Shown here one piece after another: positions 6,378 to 6,409 of a stretch of DNA of 6,409 nt. Below the pieces are notes generated by a model. It ran no database searches, was not told the DNA's origin, and saw nothing but the letters and a program-made list of their open reading frames with translations. Source of the DNA: Bacteroidota bacterium (GTDB lineage: Bacteria; Bacteroidota; Bacteroidia; Cytophagales; Cyclobacteriaceae); assembly GCA_023431285.1 (NCBI GenBank), contig JAEYXN010000204.1, positions 1-6,409 on the forward strand, given 5' to 3'. The first letter of the stretch is position 1; every line of letters begins with the position of its first letter. The position numbers and the translations under genes are program-made.

Positions 6378-6409
6378 TTAATTGTCAAGTGTGTCAGCTT
6401 CAATTGCCT
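6378..6409 (-). CDS. Possible 3' end of an upstream gene (cut by window edge)
   Basis: One minus-strand frame enters from the right edge as AIEADTLDN and stops at TAA (6378-6380), 18 bases before the first barrel ATG. The acidic sequence looks like a soluble-protein C-terminus, and no promoter consensus is visible in the 50 bases before the barrel gene, which fits co-transcription. A second frame is open to a TGA overlapping the barrel start but reads as a less natural RQLKLTHLTINRYDFLR. With only nine residues visible, no function can be given and the gene itself is uncertain. Confidence 0.35.
   Translation of the reverse strand, partial: AIEADTLDN

Noticed and set aside
6361..6409. A TTGACA-like -35 box upstream of the barrel gene.
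   Set aside because: There is no matching -10 at proper spacing, and Bacteroidota primary sigma factors use TTTG/TAnnTTTG rather than TTGACA/TATAAT.
1..6409. Mobile elements, CRISPR arrays, tRNA genes, defence or biosynthetic gene systems.
   Set aside because: No transposase, integrase, terminal repeats, regularly spaced repeats, tRNA-like folds or defence-family proteins are visible. All substantial coding is accounted for by the genes listed.

Overview
The window looks like an ordinary chromosomal stretch from a Bacteroidota bacterium, probably of the Cytophagales/Cytophagia type. Three things suggest this. The protein families are typical: a large TonB-receptor-like barrel, a bitopic SPOR protein, and an ExbB-ExbD-TonB cassette feeding into folC. 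Intergenic regions carry boxes matching the Bacteroidota promoter consensus (TTTG about 19 bases ahead of TAnnTTTG). None of the starts has an obvious Shine-Dalgarno sequence, which is also usual for this phylum. The lineage is inferred from protein style and was not tested by any search.

Every gene lies on the minus strand, so transcription runs from high to low coordinates. At the right edge is a possible 3' end of another gene (6378-6409). Next comes a 560-residue outer-membrane barrel (4677-6359) with a signal peptide and a TonB-receptor-like C-terminus but no visible plug domain. A 169-base gap follows, holding a terminator-like hairpin and then a very good promoter match. That promoter starts a probable transcription unit: a membrane-anchored SPOR-domain protein (3704-4507), exbB (2947-3621), exbD (2545-2937), tonB (1676-2545), a 68-residue unknown protein (1463-1669), folC (113-1408) and the first 38 codons of a probable trmB (1-116). 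exbB through the small gene are packed tightly: a 9-base gap, a 1-base overlap, then a 6-base gap. folC and trmB overlap by 4 bases. A second promoter-like element sits just before folC and may let folC-trmB be transcribed separately.

In functional terms, the ExbB/ExbD proton channel and TonB would energise outer-membrane transport, and the neighbouring barrel is a candidate partner. The SPOR protein points to peptidoglycan or septal contact. folC (folate synthesis and polyglutamylation) and trmB (tRNA m7G46 methylation) are housekeeping genes. I see no mobile element, CRISPR array, tRNA, rRNA, integrase, toxin-antitoxin pair or defence system, and no clear evidence of a new biological system. 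The points most worth a second look are the plug-less barrel with a TonB-box-like segment, the unknown small gene inside the tonB operon, and the nearly leaderless folC promoter.
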